NCBI GenBank assembly: GCA_026936325.1
Contig: JAPTHN010000007.1
Location: forward strand, 18,536,337 to 18,600,336
Length of the DNA: 64,000 nt
Direction of reading: 5' to 3'
Source: Platynereis dumerilii
Taxonomy: Eukaryota > Annelida > Polychaeta > Phyllodocida > Nereididae
The notes under the pieces are model-generated. The model did not search any database and had not been told where the DNA came from. It was given only the letters and a program-made list of their open reading frames with translations. This document shows, in pieces, positions 49,192 to 60,214 of this stretch; the stretch's first letter is position 1; every line of letters starts with the position of its first letter. The translations under genes and the position numbers were made by a program.

Positions 49192-49460
49192 GCCAAATAA
49201 CCGGGTCAAAGGTCGTGTAACTGGGTCAAAGGTCATGGATCTAGGTCAAAGGTCACAGATGGCCTTTATACACCCTCCGGACCCCTCTGACTTTTCCGAA
49301 CTTTGGACCTAGAGCTAATTAGGACACAGGCCAATTAACTGGGTCAAAGGTCATGGATCTAGGTCAAAGGTCACAGGCGGCCACCGGACTCCCCTTTCCG
49401 AACTTTGGACCAAGCTCACTAGGTCAATAGTAATTTAACTAGGTCTAGCAACCTCCGAGA
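49137..49460 (+). repeat. Diverged ~140-bp repeats with 20-bp GGTCAAAGGTCA units
   Basis: Three diverged copies of a unit containing cctttccgaactttgg and gagctaattaggaca start near 49,137, 49,279 and 49,385. Between them are 20-bp steps of gggtcaaaggtcatggatct at 49,203, 49,223, 49,243 and again at 49,341, 49,361. It lies just past the 3' end of the polymerase gene. Confidence 0.85.
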
Positions 49461-49479
49461 GAATGACAAACAACGAGAT

Positions 49480-52400
49480 TCATATTTCCCAATTTATTTT
49501 GTCATCAACGTAGCCATAAGGCAAAGTGTCAAAGTTATCCAACAATATCCTTTTTGTGTATACCAGTCTTACATTTTTCCTCATTCTCCTATTGTATATC
49601 GCCCCTCGAATTTTGTCTCTTACGAATAAGTCGTATGGATGAAGTTTTATTTCATTCTCCTCAAAAATTATTTCCTTTTTACTATCTAAATTTACGAATT
49701 GAGAATTCACTCTAGTGATTGTCACTCCTTTAAATTTAGTCTTTTCCTTATCGTCATTTTGTTTGTAGGCGTAAGATTTCAGTCCACAGGAAATAAATTC
49801 TTTTATATATTTACCAGGGGGCAATTCATCAGTCAGTTCACCAAGATAGTCCCCTAAAACTGGCATAGGATCCCCTTCTTTGGCCTTAAATATGACAAAG
49901 TCAGTATCCATGTAGAGTACTCTCTCTCAGGAAATCGATCACATCATAAAGTTTGAGTCTAGCCCAGCATGTCGTAAAGCACGCTACTATTTCACTAATC
50001 TTCATATTGTCGGGTTCGAAGGTTGTCCGCGATTTGTACTCTACTGATAGGCATGCATCGTTAATTTTATGTACTAGACAAATCTCTTTGGTTTGGTCAT
50101 TTACTAATAGTCTAAACTCTGTCGCGTCCGTTATGTAAGAACTTTTAGTTTGATTCGTCTTTTCCCCAAATTTTCCCCAAAAGCTGTTTAACGCTAATTT
50201 CGCTACTGCTCTAAGACCTGGATTGTGCCCAATGTTTTCTTTCACCAAATCTATTCCTTCTGCCGCACGATAGTGTCTGATATATTCATCCTTGTCGTCT
50301 TCATCGCTAACCCATTCCGGGTATCCAGACGATTCTTGTTTTATTCTCAGGAAAGTATTGACGTACTCCGCAAAAAAATTGGAAGACTTTCTCTCCCAAT
50401 TGTACACTTCGTAAATCTTTAAGACCGCGTAACCCTTTTCGATTGCCTTGTCAATTTCAGGAGTGCAGAATGTTCCAACTATTGCTCTATCCTCAACACT
50501 GCACTGACAAGGGTGTTGAGACTCTTGATCGGCACAGGTTCTACAAAGAGGAAATTTCAACTTACCATTTGATCTGTATGGTAATACTGGGTGATAGAGA
50601 GTCCTTGGGGGTAATACTTTGACTTTAGCGATTCCGAAATATGATCCTAATGTATAATCGAAGTCCCTCGTTATTATCGTTGGATGTCCGGACGGTAGAT
50701 CCTTGTATTTGTTCACATATGGATAGAGAGAGGTAAAATCGTAATAAAATATTTTTTCGTCTTCCTTTGCCTCATAATGTAACTTGATAGCATTGACTCT
50801 TCCCCCGAAGAAGGCGTCTCTAATTTTAAGTCGCTCGGGGACATCTATTTCGTTTAAAAAATTAGCCAAACTCGGGTTAGTTCTGACCAACAAATCAAAC
50901 TCGCATTCCCAGATGATCTGCAGGTCATTCACTTTAGTTTCCAAAAATCGACCTCTTTTCATGGTCCGATTGTATATTTCTTCCATAGTCTGACCGGTGT
51001 GAGGGTCTTTAGTGTTTCTGGCAGGAAAGCACTTAGGACAGGCATGCCATCTGCACCCGTAAAACTCAAAAGCGACTGAATGGTGTCTGTCATAGCCGTC
51101 TACTCTGAAATTCCCTATCTTGTATTCCCCTACATTTCGCGCGTGCTCGATGAATACTCCAGTCCGAGCAGCAATGGATTCGAGCCATTGAATAGACTTA
51201 TAGCTATGATTAGACCTTGCCACATAACCCTGAGGGGGTACATGAGCAATATCCGAATCTTTGAAAGTTTTTTTTATTAGTTCATTCGAAAGTAAAGGTT
51301 TCCCATCGCGATAGAAATTTCCTCCCTTCTTCTCTATTGTTGTTTCTCGACCATCTCGTTCCACAGCCTCATACCTCTCCTTAAGAAAGTTTTGCCTATA
51401 TATCTGCATACAAGTTGACGCTATGGTAACTTGAGAGAAAGGGTCAACGTTTTGAACATCAGTCTCCGTTTCAACTGACGTTACTTCTCGAATCAAATTT
51501 TGAAATATCAGGCACGCTTCTCTTAGGATATTTACATCATTTCTGCAGTAAGAAAGCATGTCCGCGTGCATGTCACAGGGGCCTGTCATCGAATCGTACC
51601 ATCCCATGTCCAGGCCTTCTCCGTAATATCTTACGTCTGGATAATTAGGAAAAAATCTCTTATCGAAATTCTTTGCGGTATTAAATTTGTGAGGGAAATC
51701 CCCTTTTTTCAAACCGGCAGATAAACCCAATGTTTTTGGTAACTTACTAAGAGCCATAGGGAGGAAACTAAAAGAGTCTACAAATCTGATGTCTAAGGAT
51801 TCGTACACTCGCATATACATAATCTTAGATCCAGCCCATGTCACTTGAGGGTACATGCCGTTGTTCAGCAAGTAATTTAAAATAAACACGTAGTCATATC
51901 CCCTTCCATTATGTCCGATACAAGTCGCCCCTTTATGCTTTTCGCTGAACAGCCATTTTCCAAATTGATCCACAGTATTAAATCCTTTGAAAACCACCTC
52001 CTTCTTAAAGCAGTCCGGACATTTTTCTCCTTCCTCGTGACACAAACATTGCATCCCGCACGAATGACAATGAGTTTTATCATTCGTGCAGGAGTTACAA
52101 GAGGACTGAGCGACTACCATGTTAGGCAAATGCCGTTTGAGACCGCATTGCCATGTTTTACAGTTTCTACACTTTCTGCAGGAAGAGCAAGTGTAATCAT
52201 CAGTACAATCTTGACAGCCGTCTCTTCTTCTGCATAAGTAACCTCGATCGCACTGAGATATTTCGTCCTGAGCCGATTCGAAGTCGAAGAAGATAAATTT
52301 ACCGGTAGAATTTTTAGGCGCAGCACCTCTCATATAGCACAAGTGTTCTCCCACTACGTAATCCTGACAGCACTGACATAGCCACTCACCGCATTGATGG

Positions 52401-53128
52401 GCTTCTCTTGATCTCTTATCACTGTTCAATAGTTTGCTGCAGTAGACGCATTTGTAGAACTGCTCACAGATGGAAGGCCTGTCTTCTCCTTTTTTCTTCC
52501 CAGTTTTAAAAGACCTCTTCTCCTTATGCCTTCTGTAACATTCCACATTTCTGCATAAACGATTGCAACCCGCGCAGTAGATCTTCCTTTCCCACTGGCA
52601 GTTTCCCCTGCCACACACGTGACACTTTAAGTCGCAATGATGTATACTATTTCTGCAGTAGAATTTCAGACAAGTTGTGCAGATTTCTTTGTTTGTCAAT
52701 AAAGCGCATACATTAGTAATAGCGTGAAAATGGTCGCCCTGTTTCAACAGGAATATCTTCTTTTCTCTGGTCTCTCCGGTATGGATAATACTGTAGCCCA
52801 CAGCTACATCCATTACCACAATCTGTAAATTCAGGTGCTTTTCGAATTTCCAAAAGTCTCTTATCTCAACTGGCTGGTACTCTGACAGTCCCACTCGCTT
52901 CAACAGCTCGATAGCTCTACCCTTTTGCGAATTACTTCCTAGTCTGTGAGCCCTGTTTGCATCCATTATATGCTTGAGATTAGGGTCACCGTTTAACTTT
53001 GCCATGCAGACCGATATAGCTCTGGCAGCGCAGGTTTCATCATCCGGTATTTCAGGAATTACCGTCACACACTTCTTCTTGATCAAAGAGTTATTTTTGT
53101 CCGTCGTGTCAGTGTTTATAATGGCCAT
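49480..53128 (-). CDS. Polinton protein-primed DNA polymerase B (fossil)
   Basis: Family-B polymerase of the protein-primed type. Visible motifs: exonuclease FFDFESAQ, then CIGHNGRGYDYVFI and CRNDVNIL; palm motif A DFTSLYPYVNKY, motif B KLALNSFWGKFGEK and motif C with DTD. A cysteine-rich zinc-binding stretch (many CxxC pairs) sits in the N-terminal third, as is common in Polinton polymerases. It would copy the element's linear DNA from a protein primer. The region is broken, about once, and is treated here as a fossil. It is the last and longest gene of the minus-strand block. Confidence 0.93.
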
Positions 53129-53180
53129 CCTTCCTCCACCTCGGTCAGATCTGAGAAGGCCAAAGTTTATTTGAAAACTA

Positions 53181-53597
53181 TTATCGATATCCAGAGTGCA
53201 GAACCTTCTCTAATCTAGTCATTATAGAGTTCCCGGATATATCTCTGTTTCTTCTCATATGTATTACAACATCCCTTCTCAGGTCATTATGTTGTATCGT
53301 AATACTCGCTCTATCTTCATGACCATAATCTCTGAGTCCTCTTTCAATAACTTCTTCAAACACTCCATTTAGCTCTCCTTGAACATCCACCAATCTCCTG
53401 CCCATGTATTCTTTATTAAATTTGACTTTAAATTTTCTCTCTTCGTAGCCATATTTTCTTGGCATCAACTCATCACTTTCTTCAATGCGGTAGGGCATTG
53501 CACCTTCTTCATCTTCATTTTCGGAACCCTCCGACCTTTTTAACTTTTTGGCAGGGATGTCGTCATCATCATTCTTAGATGGCCATCTTTTAGCCAT
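53181..53597 (-). CDS. Small Polinton protein upstream of polymerase
   Basis: 138 codons. The N-terminus is acidic with a basic KKLKR patch; the C-terminal part (DLRRDVVIHMRRNRDI, then MTRLEKVLHSG) resembles the small conserved protein often encoded next to PolB in animal Polintons and adintovirus-like elements. Function unknown. The end is 53 bp from the polymerase start. It looks whole. Confidence 0.6.
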   Translation of the reverse strand: MAKRWPSKNDDDDIPAKKLKRSEGSENEDEEGAMPYRIEESDELMPRKYGYEERKFKVKFNKEYMGRRLVDVQGELNGVFEEVIERGLRDYGHEDRASITIQHNDLRRDVVIHMRRNRDISGNSIMTRLEKVLHSGYR

Positions 53598-53975
53598 GTC
53601 ATCCGTACACTGACTCGGTCAGGAATGTCGGTTGATAGACCACCCAACATTTATAACCCAGAAAAAATAGGTCAAACGGAGGTGTGGCCTGATCCAGTAA
53701 TATATTTTTTCGAGTTGCCAGAAAGATGACAAAGACTTAAATTTATTATACACAGCAAGATTTTAATAGACAATTTCAACACGATACAGTTATACATGTA
53801 TAATTGTAATAGGATTTTTTGTCTTAAAAATGGGAGCACGTCATTTCACCCATCATCAAAAGCGCAACTTTTGAGTACAGAGTCCGACAAATTAAATTCT
53901 GCCAAGCGTAAATTAAATTCTGCGGCGCGTAAATTAATTTCTGCAGCGCGTAAATCAAATTCTGCAGCGCGTAAA

Positions 53976-54263
53976 TTAAAATTTTATCCACGGTATCCGA
54001 GCTCTCTTCACCAATTTTCTTTTCATCTTTACCCGTCTATCCTTCGTCTTTACCAGTTCATCGACTTTATCTACCGGCAGTTTCGGCGGATTCCTCTTCT
54101 GAATGAGCTTATCATTCTTGGGTTCATCAGTCTGCGGTTCTTCTGCGATTTCATTACTGATGGATTGATCATTTTTGCTCGGTTCATCATCAGGCGGTTT
54201 ACTCGACCTTTTAAGTAATTTTTCGTACCTCTCTCGAGGGACTAGTACGTGTTCCTCCGTCAT
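53976..54263 (-). CDS. Small charged Polinton protein
   Basis: 95 codons beginning MTEEHVLVPRERYEKLLKR, a start typical of small Polinton/adintovirus proteins, followed by an acidic-polar middle and a Lys/Arg-rich tail (VKMKRKLVKRAR). Possibly DNA-binding; no function can be assigned. The downstream DNA (53,880-53,975) has a short tandem repeat gcgtaaattaaattctgc. Confidence 0.5.
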   Translation of the reverse strand: MTEEHVLVPRERYEKLLKRSSKPPDDEPSKNDQSISNEIAEEPQTDEPKNDKLIQKRNPPKLPVDKVDELVKTKDRRVKMKRKLVKRARIPWIKF

Positions 54264-54299
54264 CGTTACATAAATATAATGAGAAAGTATTCCTAGTGT

Positions 54300-55601
54300 A
54301 ATATGACATTTCGAGTCAGATCTATTTCCGCCACAGTTGGACTTTCCGAATATACCAATAATGTCACGGACGATTTCAAGGCCTTTTGGAATGTGCCTTG
54401 AATCGTTACATTAGCCGTCCTGTTTACTTCCAAATAATTCTTGTCCAGCGCGTTGAGCGGAAAACAAATGATCGTGTGACCTTCGCAATAGTCTGCCAGA
54501 CTTAATCCGATACCGAATAGAGGATTGTTACTGGCAGTCGTACATTCTCAGATACGGTGTCGCCGCTTGGGTCCCGTCGGCATCGAACACAAAATCCAAA
54601 GGTCTGGATGGCGCCGATACACCGTCAATATTCAATTCGATTTGACTCAAGTTGAAATGTTGGAAATTGAAAGCATTTTTTGACAATTTTCCCGAGAAGG
54701 CCTCCGCTTCTACAAAGGCGCATATCACTTTCTGAGGCGTCGAGTTGTTAAAAATATTGTCAAAGGAGAAACTGGTGGAATCCTTGGGAATATTAAAACA
54801 TTTGCAGTCAACCTTTGTATAGGGATAGATGGCGTTTGCCGATCTTTTCAATGCTTCCGAATGTCCAGAAATAACCCCGGGATGAACTTCGATATACTTC
54901 GCTTTTAGGCATATATCCTCTATTACGAATTTGTACTTTTTATCATCCTTGGCCGTCATTAGTAAAAACTCGGGCCTCGACCTGTATAAAGTCAGGTCTA
55001 TAGGGGTATTGCATAAAATATATCTGGGAGTAGAGAAGAAGTCTACCATGAGGGGACCTTCCATCGTTACGGACTGACTTTTTTGGAACTTTTTAAGTCG
55101 CTCGATAAATCCTACGTTTAAGGTCGTATCGTCCATGTTATTATCCTTGAAAAACATTTGAGCCGACAGATGGCCCGATTTAGCGGTTTCGGAATTTCTC
55201 AATAAAGTTTGAAGCATCGCGATATAAGGATAGCATCCATTGCACATCATACTCATAGTTTTCCCCGATAGTTTTAATTCGATCATGGACCACATCGATT
55301 GTAATGTCAAGTTTACCGGGGCGACCTCTGGTTTTCCTTCTCCTTTTTCCAAAGCCGTACCATCTTCATTGACTATCTTAGCTTTCACGAATAATCTGGT
55401 TTTTTCGAGATCCAAGTAGTTTCTAGAATCTCCTCCTAATCTAAAGTGTATCGGCGTATCTTGAGCCGCTGACAAATGACTGGTTGGCCTATATTCTACT
55501 ATTAAAGACCGCTGCACTGCCGATTGAATGACGGGTGGCTCGAACAAATTGAGTTCGTCTATAGTGGCTATAATGCCATCTTCTAATACGCTGTCATTCA
55601 T
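54300..55601 (-). CDS. Polinton major capsid protein (fossil)
   Basis: Matches the double-jelly-roll capsid family annotated in many animal genomes as F54H12.2-like: LNLFEPPVIQSAVQRSLIV, EYRPTSHLSAAQDTPIHF, APVNLTLQSMWSMIELKLSG, YPYIAMLQTLLRN, YTKVDCKCFNIPKDS, KNAFNFQHFNLSQIELNIDG. Such proteins build the virion shell of the viral relatives. The region is close to complete but not fully open. The neighbouring upstream gene overlaps its start by a few bases, as in compact viral gene blocks. Confidence 0.88.
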
Positions 55602-55996
55602 TTCGAAGAAAAGATGTCGTTGTAGACTCTCCTTTTCTTCCTTTTCCTCTTAGGTTGCTCTCCGCTTACCGCAGCCGATCTCTTGGCCGTCTCCTTGTAT
55701 ATCTCAGATTCTATTTCGGTAGACTCTTTTATGACTCTATCCAATTCCGATTTGGCGCGTTCTACTGTGGCTTCGGCCGGTGAAACCGCTTCTATATTGA
55801 CGGTTTTCGTTTCGGGAACTTTACTTTTGACGACTCCAACTTTGGTTAGTCCTGCGGATTGTCCTTGAACGGAAACTCCTCCTTTTACGGTGGCGTTTAA
55901 TACTTTTTTCTGAACCGACTTACCCTTCAGTTGTTGATCGGCTTGCCCCGCGAAATATTTTTCCCATTGTTCTATGTTAGGCCTATAAGGCATCAT
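55598..55996 (-). CDS. Small Polinton protein with nuclear-localisation-like tail
   Basis: 132 codons starting MMPYRPNIEQWEKYF, with a central Ser/Val/Glu-rich region predicted to be helical and the basic cluster KRKRKKRR near the C-terminus. It overlaps both neighbours by a few bases, which supports it as a real gene of the block. Likely a virion-core or regulatory protein; no homologue named with confidence. Confidence 0.6.
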   Translation of the reverse strand: MMPYRPNIEQWEKYFAGQADQQLKGKSVQKKVLNATVKGGVSVQGQSAGLTKVGVVKSKVPETKTVNIEAVSPAEATVERAKSELDRVIKESTEIESEIYKETAKRSAAVSGEQPKRKRKKRRVYNDIFSSK

Positions 55997-56426
55997 CCTG
56001 CCGAATGATAAGAGTTATTCTGATCGGATGATCGGAGTGGAATGACAAATCGGCTGGTACTACGGGCCTTATAAAGAATTCCAACTTGTCTAGATCCGAC
56101 GAATTAAAAGGTATGAAATGCCCGGCTGCACCGTAATATTTGTGCAGCGATTTGGCTCCCGCCCTGATCACCACTCTTCTTAACAAAGACGTTTCTCTTC
56201 CGTTAAGCAGGGATCCATTGACTTGATTGAGAAAAACGTCGAATACCGCGTGAGCCGATTTCGTCGTAAACGGCAGCTCATCCAGGGTAACCAAAATTTC
56301 TTGCAAAGCCACCGAACAGTTCCCTATTCGAAGAAGAGGGTCGACGAGACAAACGAAATGTTGGTGGTCGTTTAATGGAAAATATTGACGAGAATCGTGG
56401 CTGGTAACGTTTACATATTTTGTCAT
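55983..56426 (-). CDS. Candidate Polinton minor capsid (penton-like) protein
   Basis: 147 codons starting MTKYVNVTSHDSRQYFPLND, rich in alternating hydrophobic residues consistent with a single beta-sandwich (SVALQEILVTLDELPF, HPIRITLIIRQ). Position directly upstream of the capsid block fits the minor capsid gene of Polintons, but I do not recognise a diagnostic motif. It could instead be a lineage-specific protein. Confidence 0.45.
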   Translation of the reverse strand: MTKYVNVTSHDSRQYFPLNDHQHFVCLVDPLLRIGNCSVALQEILVTLDELPFTTKSAHAVFDVFLNQVNGSLLNGRETSLLRRVVIRAGAKSLHKYYGAAGHFIPFNSSDLDKLEFFIRPVVPADLSFHSDHPIRITLIIRQDDAL

Positions 56427-56439
56427 CCTATTCTTTTTA

Positions 56440-56734
56440 AACAGATGGCCAATATTTTGACGACCGTCTCGACGTTATCCTGAGCGACACTCTTTCTCTT
56501 TCTCGGTCCAAGCTCTCTGTCGCCTAGCCGACGAATGACATCGGCTTCTTTCGCTAATTAACTTTTATAATGTCTGGTTAACTGTATCCGGCCGCTAAGC
56601 AAGTTTAACGCCAACTCTGAAACGCAGTTTAACTGATCTTCGCTAGACGTAGCGACAAGAGCGCTAGCCTGCTCCTGAGAGGCGGGTTTGGCCAATAATT
56701 CCAGATAATGGATATGCTTCGAAACGCGCTCCAT
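56440..56734 (-). CDS. Small conserved basic Polinton protein (fossil)
   Basis: Starts MERVSKHIHYLELLAK, followed by ALVATSSEDQLNCVSELALN, the hallmark of the small helical, basic protein found in many Polintons, adintoviruses and related viruses. Probably a DNA-condensing or core protein. The region is not fully open. Confidence 0.6.
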
Positions 56735-56776
56735 AGCACTCGAAACGGTATCACCGGACCTTTCGCTAATATACTT

Positions 56777-57394
56777 TTATGAGGCAAGGTATACGATTAC
56801 GTCTTCGTCAAATATACCGCTTCTCAGCGGATACTGATGATCCAAATGTACGAGTAGGTAACCGTATCTTGGCTCTACCGCTTTGTGATAGCTGTCCATG
56901 AAATAGTTAGTTTTTCCGGGATACATCTGAGTGGCAAGGGTTTTTATCTGCAGAGCGCTTCTACTGTTTTTGAATAGGCAGAAGCAATTAGTATTCAAGC
57001 TGCATTCTCTCATGTACTTGTTTTGGTAAAAGAGATTCTGCACCGCGAGAACGCAAGACACGTGCGCGTGATGAGAAGTGATGCAAAACAATTTCGACGT
57101 TTCCTCGTCTATGGAATGCATCAAATCGTCCAAAATCAATAAAGTCTCCTTACGATTTTCCTCCCACCATTCCGTTAATTCGTGATTAGACGGTATATCT
57201 TTTCTGAATTGAACGTAATCCTCTAAATCGTCATATCCGCCCGTCCATACAGAATAACAATAGACTATCCTGGACGGAACCGGCGAAAACATTTTGTCCG
57301 CCTCTAAAATCAACCTTTTGATAAATTCTGATTTTCCGCATTTCGAAGGTCCAACGACCAAAAAGTCGATCGGTAAAGGGAATGGTAAGGTCAT
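56777..57394 (-). CDS. Polinton FtsK/HerA-type packaging ATPase
   Basis: 205 codons. Walker A is VVGPSKCGKSEF near the N-terminus and Walker B is LLILDDLM near the middle; a sensor-like asparagine-rich stretch (AVQNLFYQNKYMRECSLNTN) follows. This is the genome-packaging ATPase shared by Polintons and adenovirus-like dsDNA viruses. Its ATG overlaps the end of the integrase gene by 4 bases. It looks whole. Confidence 0.9.
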   Translation of the reverse strand: MTLPFPLPIDFLVVGPSKCGKSEFIKRLILEADKMFSPVPSRIVYCYSVWTGGYDDLEDYVQFRKDIPSNHELTEWWEENRKETLLILDDLMHSIDEETSKLFCITSHHAHVSCVLAVQNLFYQNKYMRECSLNTNCFCLFKNSRSALQIKTLATQMYPGKTNYFMDSYHKAVEPRYGYLLVHLDHQYPLRSGIFDEDVIVYLAS

Positions 57395-58470
57395 TGGAAG
57401 TTCTTTACGTTAACCCAAGAATCGAATTTCGGTCCGTAACCTTTCCACCGAACCAAGGCTTCCTTGACTCCTTTACGTCTACGGTATCTTAGCACTTCTT
57501 CCACTCTATATACCCCGTCATCTATGGCCAACTGCATCTCTTGGGCATAGAAACTGCCTAGGATCTCCTCGCCATTTAAGTCAACCAACCTGTATCTCGG
57601 AGGATGCGAAGCGATTCTCTTATTCACTACGAATATCTCATCTGTCCAAGTTTGTTCGTAGCCTTTCGCGAAAGGTCTTCTCGCTTTCGGAATTCTCACT
57701 TTATCTCCAATCGCAAACTGGAACGCTACCGGGGTTTTCTCCCTGTCTAGTTCTAATGGTAAATATAATTTTTCGTATATTTCCCGCTGATTAGCTCGAT
57801 TTACTCGGGAAGGCGACGTCTTTAGAAAAGAATGCTTATTATCGTTGTAACCCTTCACAATGTCTTGGAGGCGGTCTATGTACTTCAAAGTCCTTCGTTT
57901 TGTGAAATATTTTGAAATCCGACCCTTGACAGTCCTTATGACACTTTCCACGTAATTCGCGTGATATACGTTGTAAGCGATGAAATGAGCTACCTTTTCC
58001 TTTTCCAGATATTCCCTGACAACTTTTCCCGTGTATTCTTTGCCTTGGTCCGTTCTTATCACCTTGGGTTTTCGACCTTCCTTAAATACTTTTTTCATAG
58101 CCGCCACCATTTCCTGCGGGGTCTTCTTCTTGAGCGGTTGTATCCATAAATATCTGGAGAACAAGTCTATGAAAACTGCCAGGTACTTGTATCCCTTGTT
58201 ATACTTGGCTAGTTTATCAAAGACCATAAGGTCAGAATCCCATTGCTCATCCAATTCTCCCATGATAATTGACTCTCTTTTAAACTTGTCATTGTAAGGT
58301 TTGTGTAAGCTATAGGTCTCTTGATTTTCCAGCCATTCCTTGATATCTCGATACGCCAATTTCTTGGGGTTTCCATCAGCTTTCACGGCATTCCACAGAG
58401 AAACTATACCGCCATAACTGCCTCTACTCCTCGGATCGTAATATATATCTTCCAGATAAGAATCAGACAT
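57391..58470 (-). CDS. Polinton retroviral-type integrase with chromodomain
   Basis: 359 codons. The DDE core shows WDSDLMVFDKLAKYN, VIRTDQGKEYTGK and NYVESVIRTVKGRI, i.e. both aspartates and the glutamate. The C-terminus is a chromodomain (VEEVLRYRRRKG, ALVRWKGYGPKFDSWVN), common in Polinton and chromovirus integrases and thought to steer insertion into particular chromatin. It is the first gene of the minus-strand block and looks whole. Confidence 0.93.
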   Translation of the reverse strand: MSDSYLEDIYYDPRSRGSYGGIVSLWNAVKADGNPKKLAYRDIKEWLENQETYSLHKPYNDKFKRESIIMGELDEQWDSDLMVFDKLAKYNKGYKYLAVFIDLFSRYLWIQPLKKKTPQEMVAAMKKVFKEGRKPKVIRTDQGKEYTGKVVREYLEKEKVAHFIAYNVYHANYVESVIRTVKGRISKYFTKRRTLKYIDRLQDIVKGYNDNKHSFLKTSPSRVNRANQREIYEKLYLPLELDREKTPVAFQFAIGDKVRIPKARRPFAKGYEQTWTDEIFVVNKRIASHPPRYRLVDLNGEEILGSFYAQEMQLAIDDGVYRVEEVLRYRRRKGVKEALVRWKGYGPKFDSWVNVKNFQ

Positions 58471-58879
58471 TTTGATTATTGAGAACTACCCTGGAATTCT
58501 TGATACTCGGATTGGGCAGTAAAAACCCAATGCTGGACGACAATAATCAAATCCAGACTTCGTTATGCAGCTCGTTGAGACTCAAATTTACAATGCAGGT
58601 CAATATTACCACGTACAAAATAATTATTTGACTGAAGAATACCACTTCGTTCTTTGGTACTTTAACGCCTAACACGCGCCAGTCTTGATGGCTGGATTGC
58701 GATGCCTGTTCTTCCATGTCAAATCCGATACTGTCATCAAGAGCGAGACCACGACTCTAATACATTATTTTGGCTTGATGAAAAATCGGCGTATTGTAAT
58801 GTCAATTGATTTATAAAGCATCATGTATCTCGCGAGTGATGCATTTGGCATAATTTTATGGGTAGCTGTATTTCAAAGG

Positions 58880-59300
58880 ATCAAGCACGGCGGGCATGAA
58901 AGAGTAGTCGGCGGGCGTGAAAAAGTAGTCGGCGGGCATGAAAAAGTAGTCGGCGGGCGTGAAAAAGTAGTCGGCGGGCGTCGGCGGGCGTCGGCGGACG
59001 TCGGCGGGCGTCGGCGGGCGTCGGCGGGCGTCGGCGGGCGTCGGCGGGCGTCGGCGGACGAGAAAAAGTAGTCGGCGGGCGTGAAAAAGTAGTCGGCGGG
59101 CGTCGGCGGGCATGAAAAAGTAGTCGGCTGGCATGAAAAAGTAGTCGGCGGGCATCGGCGGTCGTGAAAAAGTAGTCGGCGGGCATGAAAAAGTAGTCGG
59201 CGGGCGTGAAAAAGTAGTCGGCGGGCGTCGGCGGGCGTGAAAAAGTAGTCGGCGGGCGTGAAAAAGTAGTCGGCGGGCGTGAAAAAGAGTAGTTGGAGGG
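58880..59300 (+). repeat. GC-rich minisatellite of 21-bp and 10-bp units
   Basis: Units gtcggcgggcgtgaaaaagta (21 bp, given here as two halves gtcggcgggc and gtgaaaaagta) alternate with runs of the bare 10-bp gtcggcgggc. The long frames across it (Arg-Pro-Pro repeats on the minus strand) are repeat artefacts, not genes. Confidence 0.92.
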
Positions 59301-59429
59301 CATGGCAAAGTCCATTGACTACTCCACCGTATTAGCATATGCCGATCAAAAATCCGAAATGGGGATTCCCCTACCTTTCTAAAAAATCTTTCTTGCCTCA
59401 AACGGCGATTTACCATTTCTTTGGTACTA

Positions 59430-59700
59430 GTCTTGGTACCACCCCCTGTAAGTGCCTGTCCTGTGCTCAATTTGCTTATCCCATTGCCTATATACCCTCT
59501 ATGTGTCTTTTGCATACTGTCGGTGGGCACTTCTAGCTGGTACAAGTGGTACCAGTTGGTACGGTACCACCCGGTACCACTTGTACCAGCAATTCCCTTG
59601 CTTTAATAGAATCATTTAAAGAAGAGATACCCCTAATATACACATAGAGACAAAACCTCTCTCTAAGGGTAGTACCTGGTACAAGTGGTACCAGAGGCAA
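59430..59700. repeat. Cluster of GGTACC palindromes
   Basis: ggtacaagtggtacc at 59,540, its complement ggtaccacttgtacc at 59,571, and further copies at 59,430-59,445 and 59,675-59,690 form a strong potential hairpin at 59,539-59,587. Confidence 0.85.
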
Positions 59701-59744
59701 AGGAGTCCCCCTTTTCTGACACAAAGTTTTCACTCACTCATCTC

Positions 59745-59880
59745 AGTGCCAAAGTGCAAAAAGGTCAAGTGCCTCAGAGGATCTGGGAGTGTGCCTCAGA
59801 GGATCCATGACTCTCAGTGCCAGAGTGCAAAAGGGTCAAAGGGAGTGTGCCTCAGAGGATCCATGACCTACCACAAGGAT
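59745..59880 (+). repeat. Minisatellite (gtgcctcagaggatc units), left block
   Basis: Tandem, diverged ~65-bp units containing gtgcctcagaggatccatga and cagtgccagagtgcaaaa. A related block lies at 60,750-60,838, on the other side of the 82-bp satellite. Confidence 0.85.
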
Positions 59881-60214
59881 AGCAATGCTACAGGAATAAC
59901 ATGTGTTTATGCTATTATTTTGTCAATTGATGAGTTGAATCACTGTAACATGTCAAAGCTTTTTTCCAATGTTTACATGAATGTCATGAGGTTGCCTCTG
60001 ACTCTGTCTGACAAATGCTCAAATTTGAAAATTATATTTTAACTTTAAATAATCACCTTCTTACTGAATCTTTGCGATTAAACAATGAATAATTAGTGTA
60101 TAATATTAACACAAGAGAGAATAAATATTTTCCAACATAGAATTAAAAGAAATTAGTGTCTGTCATGCAAGGCAATACTTTTGGCAAATGTGTGGCAGCA
60201 AACCCTCAGCGTGC

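Noticed and set aside
58856-59545. 229- and 144-codon proline/arginine-rich frames
   Set aside because: They follow the minisatellite units exactly and have no homologous non-repeat domain.
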